64,000 bases of DNA from Enoplosus armatus (taxonomy: Eukaryota > Chordata > Actinopteri > Centrarchiformes > Enoplosidae): contig NC_092198.1 in assembly GCF_043641665.1 (NCBI RefSeq), positions 1,899,001-1,963,000 on the forward strand. The letters are read 5' to 3'. The notes beneath the pieces are model-generated. The model did not search any database, was not told the DNA's origin, and saw only the letters and a program-made list of their open reading frames with translations. Below, one piece after another: positions 1 through 12,800 of this stretch; the first letter of the stretch is position 1, and each line of letters opens with the position of its first letter. The position numbers and the translations under genes were made by a program.

Positions 1-549
1 ACACGTGTTAATCATTAAATCTCTCAAATAGTTGACATGTGTGTGAATTCCCTCCAGCAGAAAGTCTGAGTTGATTAAGACGCAGCTATAATTTACTGTA
101 ATGTTGACTAATGTTTTCTGTTTTTCTGATTCATCAGCCGGGTTCATCTGATGACTCCTGTCTGATAGACAAGCCCGACAAAGTACAACTGCCATAATGA
201 CAATTAATATTCACGGAGAACATTTATGTTGCCAGACTCACTTTCCTGTTCCCATAAAGAAAAAACCTTCTGTCCTTTTTCATTTATCACCATCTTTGTC
301 CTCTTTTGACCCTTTTATGTACTAAAAGGCTGCTGTTACAAGAACTTATACAGTGAAGCTCGCAGTATGTGGATGATTAGCTTTATTAGCTATTAGCTTT
401 ACGTGCACAGGCTAGCTTCAGCTAGCTAGCTAGCTGAAAAGGCTGCTGCTCGGTGTGTTTAGCCACCAGTGTTTTACGTTCAGCTAGTTAACCACACAGC
501 CCTCCTGAAGACCTTTAGATCAATGATTTAAAGTGTGCCAAGACACATA
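1..549. other. No gene seen; GCTAGC-rich intergenic DNA
   Basis: AT-rich sequence with no reading frame I can support. A run of overlapping GCTAGCTAGC tetramers lies near 405-440, a simple-sequence flavour common in fish intergenic DNA and seen again near 13,640, 30,730 and 42,200. Confidence 0.5.
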
Positions 550-1349
550 AAATTAAAAGCTTTCCTCTTTTTACAACTGATTGGAGGTTAAAAGGTTGGT
601 TTCTTTTTTACACTCCATTTTAATAGTATTTATGAATGTTTTTGACTTAATAACCTTTTACAGTTTTGAAACCTTTCTTCTTTTTGTACACAGAATACTT
701 GTTGACTCATGGCTTCCTGTCAGGATATTATGAAATTACAACAGAGCGGGATTACTATTATTAAAGTTTCCTCCCACAACTTTAATGTACATAACATATA
801 TTATATAATTATATAAAACATTTCTTCTGTCGTCTTAGTTACAATATGTTATGTACAATATCTGGTAATCTTTGAGTGAAGCCTCGTGTTGAGGATGTCT
901 TGATCAATAGAGGGCTTTAAAGGAGCACTCCACTGACTTAAAGGACAGTTTACTGTTGCATTATGGGAACTGTAGTACCCCTCACACTCTCATGTTGAGT
1001 TGCTCTGCATTTTAACTAAACGAACAAAATCAAATAAATCGTTTGAGCTACAGTTTTCCAGGTTCAGTGCTACAAAAATTGTAATACTTTCTGCTTACAT
1101 CACATCACCGCTAACAGAAATCAATGAACGTTCTTTGGTTTGTTCTCCTGGTATCAATCAATCAAGCAGACGGATACCTGCGTCTTCCCTCAGATCGCAG
1201 AGAGCTCGTCCGTCAGTCGGCGTGACGACCAGCACTGTAAAAGGTTATCTGACAAAAAAAACATAAATAAATAGTATTAAAATGGAGTGTAAAAAGAAAT
1301 GAACCTTTTAACCTCCAATCAGTTGTAAAAAGAGGAAAGCTTTTAATTT
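550..1349. mobile_element. 800-bp element with about 115-bp terminal inverted repeats (foldback/MITE-like)
   Basis: Seen: 550-663 and 1,235-1,349 are near-identical inverted copies, differing by a few bases and small indels. The arms begin AAATTAAAAGCTTTCC at the outside and end ATAACCTTTTACAG at the inside. The roughly 570-bp interior has no transposase-like frame. Inferred: a non-autonomous DNA element. No clear target duplication was identified; GACAC occurs near both ends but is not directly adjacent on the left. The right end abuts a decayed hAT copy. Confidence 0.75.
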
Positions 1350-1352
1350 GAC

Positions 1353-1705
1353 ACCCTCTTGATTTTATGAGTGTAAGAATTATATATGCATGAAATATAA
1401 TATACATGCATTTCATTTATTTCAGCGAAGAAGACAACTAAATTTCAGAAGTTTATATCTTCTTTTATTTTATATAAAGGACTATTTGGACTATTGTAAC
1501 GTATATATGATGAAAGAAAATCATAGTTGTGTTCCTAAAAACTAAGGAAAAATCATCTGATACATTACAATAGCCACAGGAAATAGTGTGTTCAGAAGGT
1601 TTTACACAAACGTCCTGCAGGTATTACCTCCACTATTTTGATGAATTGTACAGTTAATTGTTCTGTGGGGGTCGTCAGTGGTAAAATGGGGGTCCCTTAA
1701 GAAAA
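1353..1705 (+). mobile_element. Truncated copy of the naa20-intron hAT element
   Basis: Seen: it can be followed base by base against the complete element at 31,531-32,095, from CCCTCTTGATTTTA through TTTGGACTATT, CACAGGAAATAGT and CTGCAGGTATTA to GGTCCCTTAAGAAAA. Both terminal inverted repeats (CAGTGGTTCCCAACC) are missing, so this copy cannot move and is older. Its left end is bounded by the inverted-repeat element at 550-1,349. Confidence 0.8.
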
Positions 1706-4700
1706 GCAGCTGAATGTGGGACTTTTATCTTATTACTTTAACATAGTATCTGAGTGTAGTGGGAACAGAGCGCAGCGACGTGTTGAATCATTGACCCCAC
1801 ACTGAGATCTTATGAGTAAGCTGCTTTAAGAGAAAAGAGAGCAGCGGGACGACGACCGAGCAGACTTTCCATGACTCCTCGTGATGAGACGAGCGCTTCC
1901 TGCCGGGTCGGAGCAGCTTCCAGACCAGTCAGCTTCCACTCACGTCGGCCTGTTTTTGTACTCATGACATCGCAGCTGGTCTGCGGCCAAAGTCGAGATC
2001 TTTCCGTGTGAGGTTTATTGCAGCTTTGGTAGAGATGTTATCACTTTAATGTCTCCGCACACAACAATGGAAACTTTGTTGTTTTGAAGTAAAGACGTGT
2101 TAATGTGATGGAATTGAGGCTCATATGGAAAGAAAATGTCAGCTTTATTGGCCAACTATGTGAACACTTACAAGGAATTTGATTCTGGACTTCATGTTGC
2201 ACACACTTCCAAAGAAGGCAGAAATAGACAAACAGCTAAAAACAAGGACAACAAAGCTGAACAAACAAATAAATATAGAACTATTATAGGTGGGAAAAGC
2301 AACAAAACCAACAACATACAAGTCTATATGCAAGTGTTTCTGTAAACTACAAAGGAATAAATATTGAATGGAATGATACAGACATGTGAAGGACAGTGTG
2401 TCTTTGAGACTTTATCATTTATAATTTGTAGGTAAGATGTGTCTGGAGTATTTAAAAGTTTCACAACGCACATTAAGGCCCACGACACTCCAGAGAAGTC
2501 TCTCAATTAAAATTCATTTAAATAAAAGTGTGGGTTTGATGATGACACGCATACTGCAGTTAAAGGACTTTATGTTTCAGATGTTTAAGGTAGAGAATTC
2601 ATAGTAATTAAACAGATTTATAGAACAGTATGCAGCATGTAACAACAATATCAACTAAAATAAATGTTTTAAACACAGCTTCGAATTCTCCCTAATGAGA
2701 TTTAAGACCAGCTACCAGCCGACTGTCTAGACCCCATCAGGGGGATGCTCCTGTACAACTCATAAAATAACGACGTCACGATGGGGTCTAAAAAGACTTT
2801 ATATTTCTTAAAACTTTCTTTTTGTGCACAACTGAAAATAAATTAACTTTATTACTCTTTAAGCCTCTTTTTCAATTGAAGTCCTGATTGAAATCTTTGT
2901 TCTGCAGCTTGCAGAGAAAAATCTCCCCCTCGCAGCGTTACGTAACTTAATGTGCGCACTTAATAAAATCATTTCCAATACAGTAACTTCACTACATAAA
3001 TCATCAGTCGCTCTCCATCCATCCAGCCTGAAGGAATCAGTCCAGCTCATCTACGTCTCCTCCATCCTAAAACTCTTTTCTTTGGAGGAGACTCATAAAT
3101 GTTTCATGTAATCTCGATGAAAAGAGCAACTGTGGCGACTTTACATCACTGTGACATATATAGTAAAGTAATAAGACCCTTTGCTGTGGTTACAGGCGCT
3201 GCAGTGATGCAGTGAGTCGAAGGTTCAGCCAAGTTTGTACTTTGACTCGAACACTTTCCAGCACATGCAGACTTTGTGGAACAGCTCAGACAAAGTGGTT
3301 TACATGCAGGAAACGTTGATAATTGGCTCTTTAGTTACTGGAGAGCTGCCAAAGCAACCAATAAATTCTGACTTGTCATGCTTTGATGGGAGTTATCACC
3401 ATGACTGAAACACAGCTTCAGCCAATCAGATTGCTTTATACTGCACGTTGTATTACATCATGTAGACGAAGGAGGCTCCGTGTAATCAGTCTCACTCATC
3501 CAGTCCATCGTGACCACAAACTATCTGCAAATCACGTCACACATTTAGGGGCCGAAAACTGGTAACTAACAACCGAGTTAGCTCATTGGCTAACTTGTAT
3601 GTGGTGACAATACCTGTTTGATACACCTGGAATCAAACCACATAGCATTTATATCCCTTTAATGTCTGGGTAATATCAAGGAGCAGTGTGGTGGTATTTA
3701 TTTTATAAACACAGACACAGAATAGTTAAGTTACATAATCCTTGACAGAAATTGTTTGCGTGTCACCTTCTTCTAACTTGGTTGAAAATTCCTGACTTGT
3801 CACTGACAAGTTCGCTTCCATTGGTTCCCAAAGTTCAGGATTAAATGCCAGAAGTGGGTGTTAAACTCAACCAGCGGTCCAGATCCTACAAAACAACGAC
3901 CCTGCAGGTCTCACAGGGATATTCATCATGTTTGGAAAGCCGAGTAGATCGAAAACAACAGTCCAGCTGATCATCCTGAGCTTCACTGACAGAAATCTAA
4001 TTTGTTCTGACTCCATAAAACCACCAAAACTCCAAGCAGGCAGGATGATGTATGACCAAACCTCTGTCCAATAAATGAAATATAACTTTGATTTAAAAGC
4101 CTGTGTTGGTCAGAGTCAAGCTGAAAGAGTCAAACAAAAAAGAAAATCTAACTTTTCCACTGATTTAGACCAAAGAAAACAAACTGTAGGGGCGATCACG
4201 TCCTGAGAACCAGCGCTGTTGGTCAGATCCAGGTCTTATTCAAGCTGGTCTGCGGGCCGTCCCCCTGAGATGACATCACAGGTTGGGGTTTCTGTTGGCT
4301 GCTGGAGTTCAGCGCTGAAACACAAGACTGAGAATAAAGAGCCACTTGAGGGTCTGAGTTTACAGATTCAGACTCAGAAACAGGTCAGCTGGACTGATCA
4401 TCAGGGCGAACGCGTCCTCGGAGGTTCGCTGATGATGAACAAGGTCACTCTTCAGAGACAGACGCCAGAGTTAGATCAGCAGCACCAGGTGGTTCAAACC
4501 CACAGGACTTTATTTTACATTCTAGTGGAGATCACAAAGTTTCCACAGATGTCAAATATGTCTGAACACAAAACGTGTAGAATGTTTCCTGTTTGTCCTG
4601 TGATGATGTGTTTGAATAAGCAGACAGATGTGGGTTTTTTTTTTAACTCCCTCCCACAGCTCAGAGATTAAAACAGCTTTAATCAAAACTTTATTCATTA

Positions 4701-5280
4701 TTCACGTGGAAACAACGTGGATGTGTGGTAGTGAGGAACCGCTCGGCTTCACGGAGCTTCATGGTGACTCTCGGCTCGGTGTTTATCTGTCTGACCCACA
4801 TCTTTACTGTCCTGGTTCAGAGACAAAGCTGTAAAAAGACGCCGTGCTGTAGTGCAGCGTTTAGCTTCCTGCACTGTCAGTGGGGACATGTCAGAGTGTG
4901 TGTGTGTCTACCTGTACACACTCGTCTGTGTTCATCAGCGTCTCAAACTGAAGCTTTCAGGCTTGTGTAACAAGTCTCTGAGCTCGTCCTCTCCAGAGGC
5001 GGCCTGATGGAGCTCTGCCCTCTGAATGCTGCTCAGTTAAATCTACATTCAAACTGCAGAGTTGGCCGTAAAAAAGCAGCTCGCTTTACAGACATCAGCT
5101 TGTTTCCATATTATTGCGGACCACAATACACATATTAAAAATCTGTCATAAAAGAGAGGCTTACAATGTGCGTGTGGTGAGATTATCACTTTTTAATCTC
5201 CTGGGATATCTCTTGAGATCTGAGTGTGCATTCGTGACATTTTAATCCTTAACTTGCTTTTTTTATAGCCTCTAAATGTC
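1706..5280. other. No gene seen; intergenic
   Basis: Contains only short open frames without splice context or recognisable protein motifs; the longest, a 150-codon frame at 4,219-4,671, is low-complexity and matches no family I know. An 11-bp inverted repeat (TAGACCCCATC) lies at 2,728-2,738 and 2,780-2,790. A CA/GT-rich patch lies near 4,895-4,925. Confidence 0.5.
2728..2790. repeat. Small inverted repeat enclosing a CRE-like site
   Basis: TAGACCCCATC (2,728-2,738) is perfectly inverted as GATGGGGTCTA (2,780-2,790), with 41 bp between. The spacer includes CGACGTCACG at about 2,771-2,780, one base from the CREB palindrome TGACGTCA. No repeat family was recognised. Confidence 0.4.
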
Positions 5281-5530
5281 ACGCTGAATTATTCTGAGCA
5301 GAATAACTGGATCAACTCCTCCTCTCTGTTTGACGGCGACAGAGCAAAATATACAATCAGCATCCAGTCTGCCTGCTTGTGTGAAACCTCCACTGATTCC
5401 ATATTTCCCTCATTAGCGTGCAGCGTGCGGGCCAGGGCCATCTGCCTCCCATTAACGGTGGCAGCCAGAGAGGCTCGACTCTCACACAGACTCAACTTAC
5501 GCAGCCCATGTGAAAGCCTCTATAAAAAGT
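5281..5530. promoter_or_regulatory. Candidate conserved non-coding element
   Basis: Inference from texture only: a sharply bounded, balanced-composition block inside AT-rich repeat-bearing DNA, with homeodomain-like TCATTAGC and CCATTAACGG cores, no microsatellites and no coding signature. Both strands have open frames of 68 and 97 codons here, but neither resembles a protein family nor has splice signals. Multi-species alignment is the deciding test. Confidence 0.3.
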
Positions 5531-6639
5531 TTCCCGTTGTTACCTTTGTGTCATGGAAAGTTGTCGTTTGGAGGAGTTCGTACCAGGATTCTTTCCCTGA
5601 GCAAGCCTGCCACCTACTGGTGGAGCTGGGAACAGCAGAGGGCTCAGTGTCAGTGTCCATCAGAGGGTAAAACATGTGGATTATCAGTCAGTTTACAAAA
5701 GAAAACAGATGTTATTAGTGATTAGACAGTGAACTTAAGTGAGCTCCAGTCGTTTGAGTGATGTCAATCTTTTAATACTAGTAGAGTCACTTTTTCAAAA
5801 GGTAAACGTCTGATTTCAGATATAATTTATAAGAAATATTCAAATACAACCACATAATGTCTTGACAAATTGGAACTATTAAAAGTATGCCGAATTAGCT
5901 ATTAGCAGTTCCTGTTTGCAATAGATCCATGGATGTACAGACAACTATCACTGGATCACTTTGATACTGAAGAAAACTTAAAGATGTGATGATTCTCAGG
6001 CAAGTTCTGTAAAAGGAGCGTCATTTTTCTCCGATTTTTAAGCGGACGTTGGACGTTTATTAGCGTGGACATCAGAGATAATTCAAGAGAGTAGGACAGA
6101 GTAAGTCAAACTGAATCTAAAGACGTGTATCATGACTGTGTGTTTTGTTGTTTTAGTTGCCCCAACAGGTGCACCAAAATAGTGTGTCAATCAATCAAAT
6201 CAGGTAAAAAGTGAAAACACCTGTGCAGGTAAACCACGGCAGTGTAGAAGTTAGTTTCTTTTACTGAGAAGGTGGTTTTACTGGCAAAAAAAAGGAAACA
6301 ATTAAGGGATTGTTTAAGGTGGACTGAAGAAATAATATGAAAGTAAGTGTTTTTCTCCACCATTCATAACTCAATTGCTTTCATAGCAGTTTTACATGAA
6401 TTAATGAGATTAATTTGAGGCTCATTTGAAAGATGATGGAGGTCTAATGACCAGAGACTCCTTGTGTACTCCATCTTCAGTCATTTCTATCATGCAATCA
6501 GTAAAAAAATAAAATCACATCTTCTCACTTTTCTTTCTCCTCTGATTGGAGACTGAAAATCCTCAGAGGAGGATGTGAGTTTCTTTCTCTGCTTTTGAGA
6601 TATTGTCAGATTTTCATCCAATAGAAACAACCTTTGTGG

Positions 6640-6835
6640 TTCGGCCTCGGCGGCTAATTGAACCCAGATGGCGGCAGCTGCACGTTCTAATGACTCATCT
6701 CCTTCGTCCAAAGGGCTCTCTTGAAATATGGTAGCGCCGGCGCTGTGTAATTGTGACATTCTTGCATTGTTTGATGTCCATGAGAATGAGCGGAGTGGTC
6801 TGCAGTGCATGTGTTGACTGAATGTACTGAACATG
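6640..6835. promoter_or_regulatory. Candidate conserved non-coding element
   Basis: A GC-balanced block with CGGCGGCTAATTGAACC, CCATGAGAATGAGCGG and related non-repetitive sequence between AT-rich flanks. A 114-codon minus-strand frame crosses it but has no recognisable domain and no splice partners. Regulatory function is a guess from composition. Confidence 0.25.
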
Positions 6836-7235
6836 TGGTGCAGCTCTGCGCGCTGACAGATGATGCACTGAAGGGCCAGTGTTTGGAGTTAGGAGGTCTT
6901 TGGAGGAAATATTTTGCCTCTGCGGTGGTGTTTATATTCTGACAGGCTCTGGTACACTCTCAGGGCTGAGCGATGAGCCCCGCTGGTCCAACATGGTGGC
7001 TTTGATCTGTGGGATCTGCTCCCTCCAAAATAATCCAAACTCGCCTTTCTTTCAGAGAAAGTGAGAGTTTCACACTTTGTTTTTTCGAGCTTGGCACCCT
7101 GAACAGAGTAGAAGTTTGTTTTTACTTTATGGCACAAATTCTAAGGAAGAGAACCAGTTTTAATAATAAGCGGTGCAAACGAGGAATATGACTTAGTGGG
7201 TTGTTGCATCAAAATCCAAATAGATTATTTTCAGC

Positions 7236-7562
7236 CATGCTAGTGACCCTCCGCTGTCGGTCTGTCGGTCTGTCGGTTGATCCACCACTTTGGTCCAGAC
7301 TGAATTCTCTCAACATATATGAATTTAAAAATTGATTTATGACCAAATTCCTGCAGAACTAATGACACCAGTTAGCAAATGCTAGCATGCTAACATGTTA
7401 AACTAAAATGATATACATGGTGAAGAATTTCTGCTCAACATCAGCGTGTTAGCATTGCCATTTTGAGCATGTTAGCATTAATGTGAAGTCTTTAGCTCTA
7501 AAGACTCTGTGCCTAAGGATAGCCCCATAGAGCCGCTGGCATGGCTGAAGACTCTTAGTGGT
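7236..7562 (+). repeat. Dispersed repeat (TTAGCATGCTAAC family), long copy
   Basis: Seen: a tandem GTCGGTCT start, CCACTTTGGTCCAGACTGA, TTTATGACCAAAT, CTAGCATGCTAACATG, GCATGTTAGCATTA and a GGCATGGCTGAAGACTCTTA end. The same ordered blocks recur at 17,800-17,945, 22,590-22,730, 28,370-28,720, 30,080-30,235 and 59,740-60,090. I do not know its library name; it looks like an old fish interspersed repeat. Confidence 0.75.
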
Positions 7563-7784
7563 GAAGTTACTACAAAGAAAACAAGACTAATAACTTCCTG
7601 CAGCTTTAATAAACTGGAGGCATCATATTATCAAATGGTGAGAATTAACCTCCATTAACAGGTCAGATATTTTCAGTTTGTTCCTTCGTCCAGCAAAGTC
7701 AAGTGATGCAGCTTTAAAGACACCAGTTCCTAAATCTAAGCTACGCTAGGCTACGGTACAGTTCACAGATCCCAAACTGACAAC

Positions 7785-8215
7785 AAATGCCGACTCACAC
7801 GACTCGTACCGACTCGAACTCTTGAGAAAAGGCGACCTGCAGGGAGTTGTGCACCGCGAACAGAGGTCAGCTGTAATGAGGCAGAACGTCTGAGGCCATA
7901 AAAAGCCGGAGAGCAGATAAACGCCGGCGGTATCGATCCCACCTGCTTCTCACGTCCACATGTGGGTCAAATATTCTGGGCTCGTTCTCTCGACTGGAAA
8001 GTTCAAGCTGTCCATCACGGCAGGATCTTTCAAGTTATGGCGCTGTGTCGTTAATGTTTATGCCTCCATCACTTTGATTGTCGCAGGGATTTATTGTGCT
8101 GCTGTACCATTAGGCAGCATACCTGCTTTATTATGCAGATTTATGGGCTTCGAGTGCTGCTCATGCTCCTGCTTGTGTTTCATTTTGTCACGGTCACAGT
8201 CTGATTAGAGCGACT
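7785..8215. promoter_or_regulatory. Candidate conserved non-coding element
   Basis: A non-repetitive block containing GGTCAGCTGTAATGAGGC, GGCCATAAAAAGCCGG and ATTTATTGTGCTGCTG-type sequence. It lacks the repeats that fill the neighbouring DNA. An 82-codon plus-strand frame here has no recognised domain. Called only from texture. Confidence 0.25.
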
Positions 8216-8314
8216 CAGAGGTTAATGTCCACAGAGTAAATCTTTCACACTGATTGTTTAGTGATGTTTTAAACTCTGTCGTTATTCTGATGAGGGCTAA
8301 GAGACTGTTACTGT

Positions 8315-8600
8315 CACAGCTGGTTCTCCACCTGGGGGTCGGGACCCCTCCGGGGGTCACAGAAAGACTTGAAGTGGGTTACAAGATGAAATATATGTCT
8401 CACAAGTTTTCAGTCCTGTTTCCATGTTTGTTTGTTTACGAGCAGAATATCTCAGGAACCTCAGATTTTAGCTCAGTGGAGCTAAGTTGGAGCAGGCAAG
8501 TGGCAACCGTCACAGCTGACTGTAAGAGGCTAAAACAACAACAAAACCAGCAAATAACCAAAAAAGTAGTTTGCCTTAAGCCTTAAGAGCAACATACACC
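8315..8600. mobile_element. hAT-like repeat fragment
   Basis: GGTTCTCCACCTGGGGGTCG followed by GGGACCCC and GGGGGTCACAG resembles the terminal region of hAT-type non-autonomous elements (compare CAGTGGTTCCCAACCTGGGG at 31,531). No second terminus was found, so this is a relic. Confidence 0.4.
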
Positions 8601-9384
8601 GGCGGGATACGATATTGTCCGATTTCCAGGTGTCACTGTGCATCAGCTCCTCAGAAAAGCAGCAATTTCATCACATCAGCTGTGACGGTTACCACTTCCC
8701 CGCTACTGTAACTCCACTGATTTTACACACCAGTGTGTGTTTCCAGATGTTGTGGAGTACTACTGCATATGTGAAGTAGTATAAAGCCTTCAGCTGTGTG
8801 AAGTCTGATAAATGTCCTCAGGTGATGCCACTCGAGTCATAGTGATAAGAAGTAGCTCCACCATGTTTGCTATTAACATATAAAGAATCCAGTAATGTGT
8901 AAAATGTTCATCCTGGAAATAAAAATCTCATTGTCACATTTAAATTTCGGAAGCAATCCACATTGCATTTACTTACAATAATGTCCTGTAACTATAGACA
9001 TCCCTTCCTTATACATTAACTTAAAAACTTAAAAACAAAGTCCGATTTTAAACATTAACATCTTTAAATCAATGTAAGGTGGCCGGCAGGGTAAACGGTG
9101 AAACCGGCGGATCACATTTGTTTTGTATAAAAGATTATTAACGTAGGAGAAATGTATCATTAATAAATGTTTCTATGATTCATTGGAAGAAAAGACATTT
9201 AATTAAAAGAAGAAATTCCAAATTTAATTTACAGACATGACACAGAACATGATTCAACAACAAAACATTTAGTTCAACATTGTGATATTATTATGGCTGT
9301 GTTCACATGCGCAGGGAATAATTCTACTTTTATAGAATTAAATGCAAACAACACACTCATATTATTACAGAGGGTTTATCAGAG

Positions 9385-9585
9385 CTTGTTTGCTGAAAAC
9401 TGTTTCTGGAAAAGAGATTGATGAGAGCGCTGAGACTGAACCGAAACAATAAATGTACCATAAATCCAAAACTATGAGCTAAAAAAGGCTAAAAGGCTCG
9501 GTAGAGCTGCGGAGATGGTGTTGATTCTCAGTGGGTTTAGCACTATGAGAGGCCACACTAGTCATTTAAATTTCATTTAAAACAT
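9385..9585 (+). repeat. Dispersed repeat, also at 44,505-44,690
   Basis: Shared blocks with 44,505-44,690 in the same order: CTTTGCTGAAAAC-like start, GAGAGCGCTGAGACTGAACC, GGATTAAGCACTAT-like, and GTCATTTGA/AAAT. An interspersed repeat of unknown name lying just beyond the cd109 stop codon, possibly within its 3' UTR. Confidence 0.6.
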
Positions 9586-9865
9586 TTAAAATATCCTTTT
9601 CCACCACTCTGAGAAACCAATCTGCTCATTACTGTTTAGTCGTTTTTCTGAGGCACTAAACTAACTTTTGTTTCTGAACCATCGACCTCAGACTGCAGTA
9701 CCAACAAACTGTGACAGCCAGAATGTAAACAAGTCAGTTTACCGACGTAAAACACCATTAACACGATGTTTCCGTGTGACTATAACCAATGCATTCTTAA
9801 AAAAAATCAATCATGTCAGTCACAGTTTAAATGTATTCATCTACAAAGCATTTGTTGGAGCTCAT

Positions 9866-12800
9866 TTACATGCCAAAGGTGGTGAGGAGGAGGAGGAGCA
9901 GGGCAGGAGGTAAACCGGTCAGCAGGAGGTTTTGGCTGCGGTGGGACGCAGCGTTGATGCCGTGGTGGTCGTTTGAGCTGCACTGACTGCAGTCCTCACC
10001 GCAGAAGAAGCATGAGGACATGTCGCTCCTCCAGTCTGATGTATACGTCCTCACCGTCCTCCGTCCTGGACGGGTGGGTCAAAGGTCAGAGGTCAAAGGT
10101 TCAGCATACATTTAAATTTGGTTTCTATTAGATTGTTTGTCCTTTTTTATATGTTTTTTTGTGTTTCTGTCATTTTAAAGCCACTATATGTAAAATATGA
10201 ACATGTCATCAGTCTGTGTTGCTTTTAACAGGCAAAAAATAATGTTTTGACTTTTCCCTTGAGGCTTACGTGAGAGTCACAGATGGGGCTACTATAGCTG
10301 TTAACTGGTGTTAGTGGGGCGCTTGGAGTTTCAGACAAGTTTAAATTTGTCTGTAATTGTTGTGTTTCTGATCTGAGTTCTGCTGAGCTACATTTAGCCT
10401 AGCAACATAAATACTCTCACTACAGAAAACGAGTGGCAATAGTATCACAAGTACAGATGAAAATGATAAAATGATTAAATTTGGTTCTTACTTGGTTCAT
10501 AATAATCATAGATGACAACAGCTGCTTCCTGGACTTTGGCGACCTTGAACTCCGTGACCAGAGGAATCAGGAGACACATCTCCTCCGTCGTCACCTGGAA
10601 ACACGTTTTACATTTGACCTTTTAGTCTTTCACGTCAGACAGTCAGACACATGATGCGGCATGTTTCAGTGAAGCTTACAGAGTCCAGGTACAGGACGAC
10701 TTTCCCCGGCTGCGTCTCCACTTTCTTTACCACCCCGTCGGTGTGGACGCCGTCGGGCTGCAGGCTGAAGCCGCTCAGCAGACCCACCTCCATGATGGCC
10801 ATGCCCGTCGCATTCAGACCGAGACCCTCCGACAGACTGCAGAGGGCGACACAGCGACGACAAGAACGTTAGAAAACTACGCAGTCCAGTCTGAAGATAA
10901 AGTAATAAGATACAAAACTACTTCATAACAAACTTCATTTGTGTAACAATTTTTAGTAATGATTACGTCATTTTACGTCAAGTTATTCAATAAGATAAAA
11001 AGTTATTAGTATCATATGTATATACGTAAAAACTGCAATATACAAACTTTAACAAATAATAATAAAATATATTTTTAAATTTTGTAATTCTTTTCATTTA
11101 TATGCTTTATTTTTTATTTGCATTTTTTAAATGTATTTTACTTAATATTTAATTGATTGCTAAATACAATACAATTAATCAATATTAATAAAGAATAAAT
11201 ATATAATATGAATATTAAATTTAGATAAAGGATCTTTTTTTAAATTTATGATTACAAATTTAAAACGTTTTGCACAAATATATCGGCAGACTTTATGTTT
11301 TGTAAGTATGTAAGTTTATGTTGAAATGTTTCACTGTGTTTCCTCGTCATGCTGTTCTCACATCTTCACATCTGGTGTTTCTGCTGTTTATCTTGTTGAC
11401 TCTCGTCTTTACTGGTTATGTTTTATTGTTTGTAAACAGGCGTGGTGAACGTTGACAGGCGTCACACACATGCCGTTGACTGTGACGTAGCTTCATGCTG
11501 ACGTGATGTGAACAGAGAGTCAACCTGCTCACCTGCTGCAGATGTACAGATGCGCTGAGTTTAATTCTGTGTCAAACAGCTCGATGTACAGATGAAAGGC
11601 CTCGTGTTCGCCGGCGTCTCGCCTCCTCCTCATCATCTGCTCGCCCCTGACGTTGTAAAACACGTTCAGCTGAGGAAGAAGAAGCGGTGGATTTGCAGGA
11701 GAAGGAAAATCAGACTACAGGAGAGTTTCTGAGCTGCCCAGAACACAACACATGGCTGTAGTAGTGATGTACTGTATTGTAGCCAACAGCAGTTCCCATA
11801 ATAGTCTGAGCATTTCTGTCGTGGTACCTGAAACAGGGCGAGTCCACGACCCTCTGCGGTCACCTGGAGGTTCAGCTCCTCCTCTGGTTCAATCTGAAAC
11901 AAGATGAGACTGATCTCAGCCTCCGGACTACTGTTCAACTGCAGTCAGGACAACCCAACAAGTCCGCTGATCACACGTAGAATCAGACTGTTCTTTGACA
12001 TTGGGACTGAAGATGTTTCATCTCATTAACACATCTGCCTCACCTCTCTGTGACCTGAGCTCTCATTGGTTGTTGATCATGTGCAGATGCTGAATCACGA
12101 CTGCCAGATGATCTCTCACCTTTTGTTGCTGATATGTGACGTGTGTGTTTGGTGTACCTGCTGGCTCTGGTGAAGCAGGTAGTTGTCCTGGTGGATGTGG
12201 AAGGAGGCGACAGCGGCTGAAGCGCCAGTGTTCACCCTGACGGTGAGGTCAAAGTCGTGAGAATCGCCAAGAGCTGCGAACGTGGACAAGGCCTGCAGAG
12301 CCACGACTGTGTCCTGAGAGAGGAAACCAGATCCATATCTGTGAATCTGTCTCCAAAATATTCTGTTACAGTTCAGTCGCTGATGGACTCCAGCTTTGAT
12401 ATTCACAGCTGATTTCCTGTTTACAGAACGTGTTGTGAGTGTGCTCATGTGTGCATCTGTTTTTGTAGACAAATACAGTAATTTTTTGGCAGACGAAGCC
12501 TGAGAAAGACCATGCAGCGCTTTATTTGGAGCCACTGAGACAGTATTTAGATCTCTTTTGTTTCCTTGTAGCATCTGTCATGCATGTTTGTACACTCGTG
12601 TGTCCATGCGTGCTGAGGGGTTAATCGTCCTTTAGTCACCGCATGCCCAGACAGCCACAGCCTCCCTCTGATGTGACACAAACCACAGATTTCTGCTGAA
12701 AATTAGTTTTTTGTCTTCATGTTTGTATCGCGTGTTCTAATAACACGCTCACAAGGATGCGCCATGTATACACGAAAGAAATCCCATGAAAAAATTAAAA

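Noticed and set aside
4219..4671. 150-codon plus-strand open frame
   Set aside because: Gln/Ser-rich without domain, no splice partners, intergenic; likely chance.
6490..6834. 114-codon minus-strand open frame
   Set aside because: No recognisable motif and no neighbouring exons; the block looks more like non-coding regulatory DNA.
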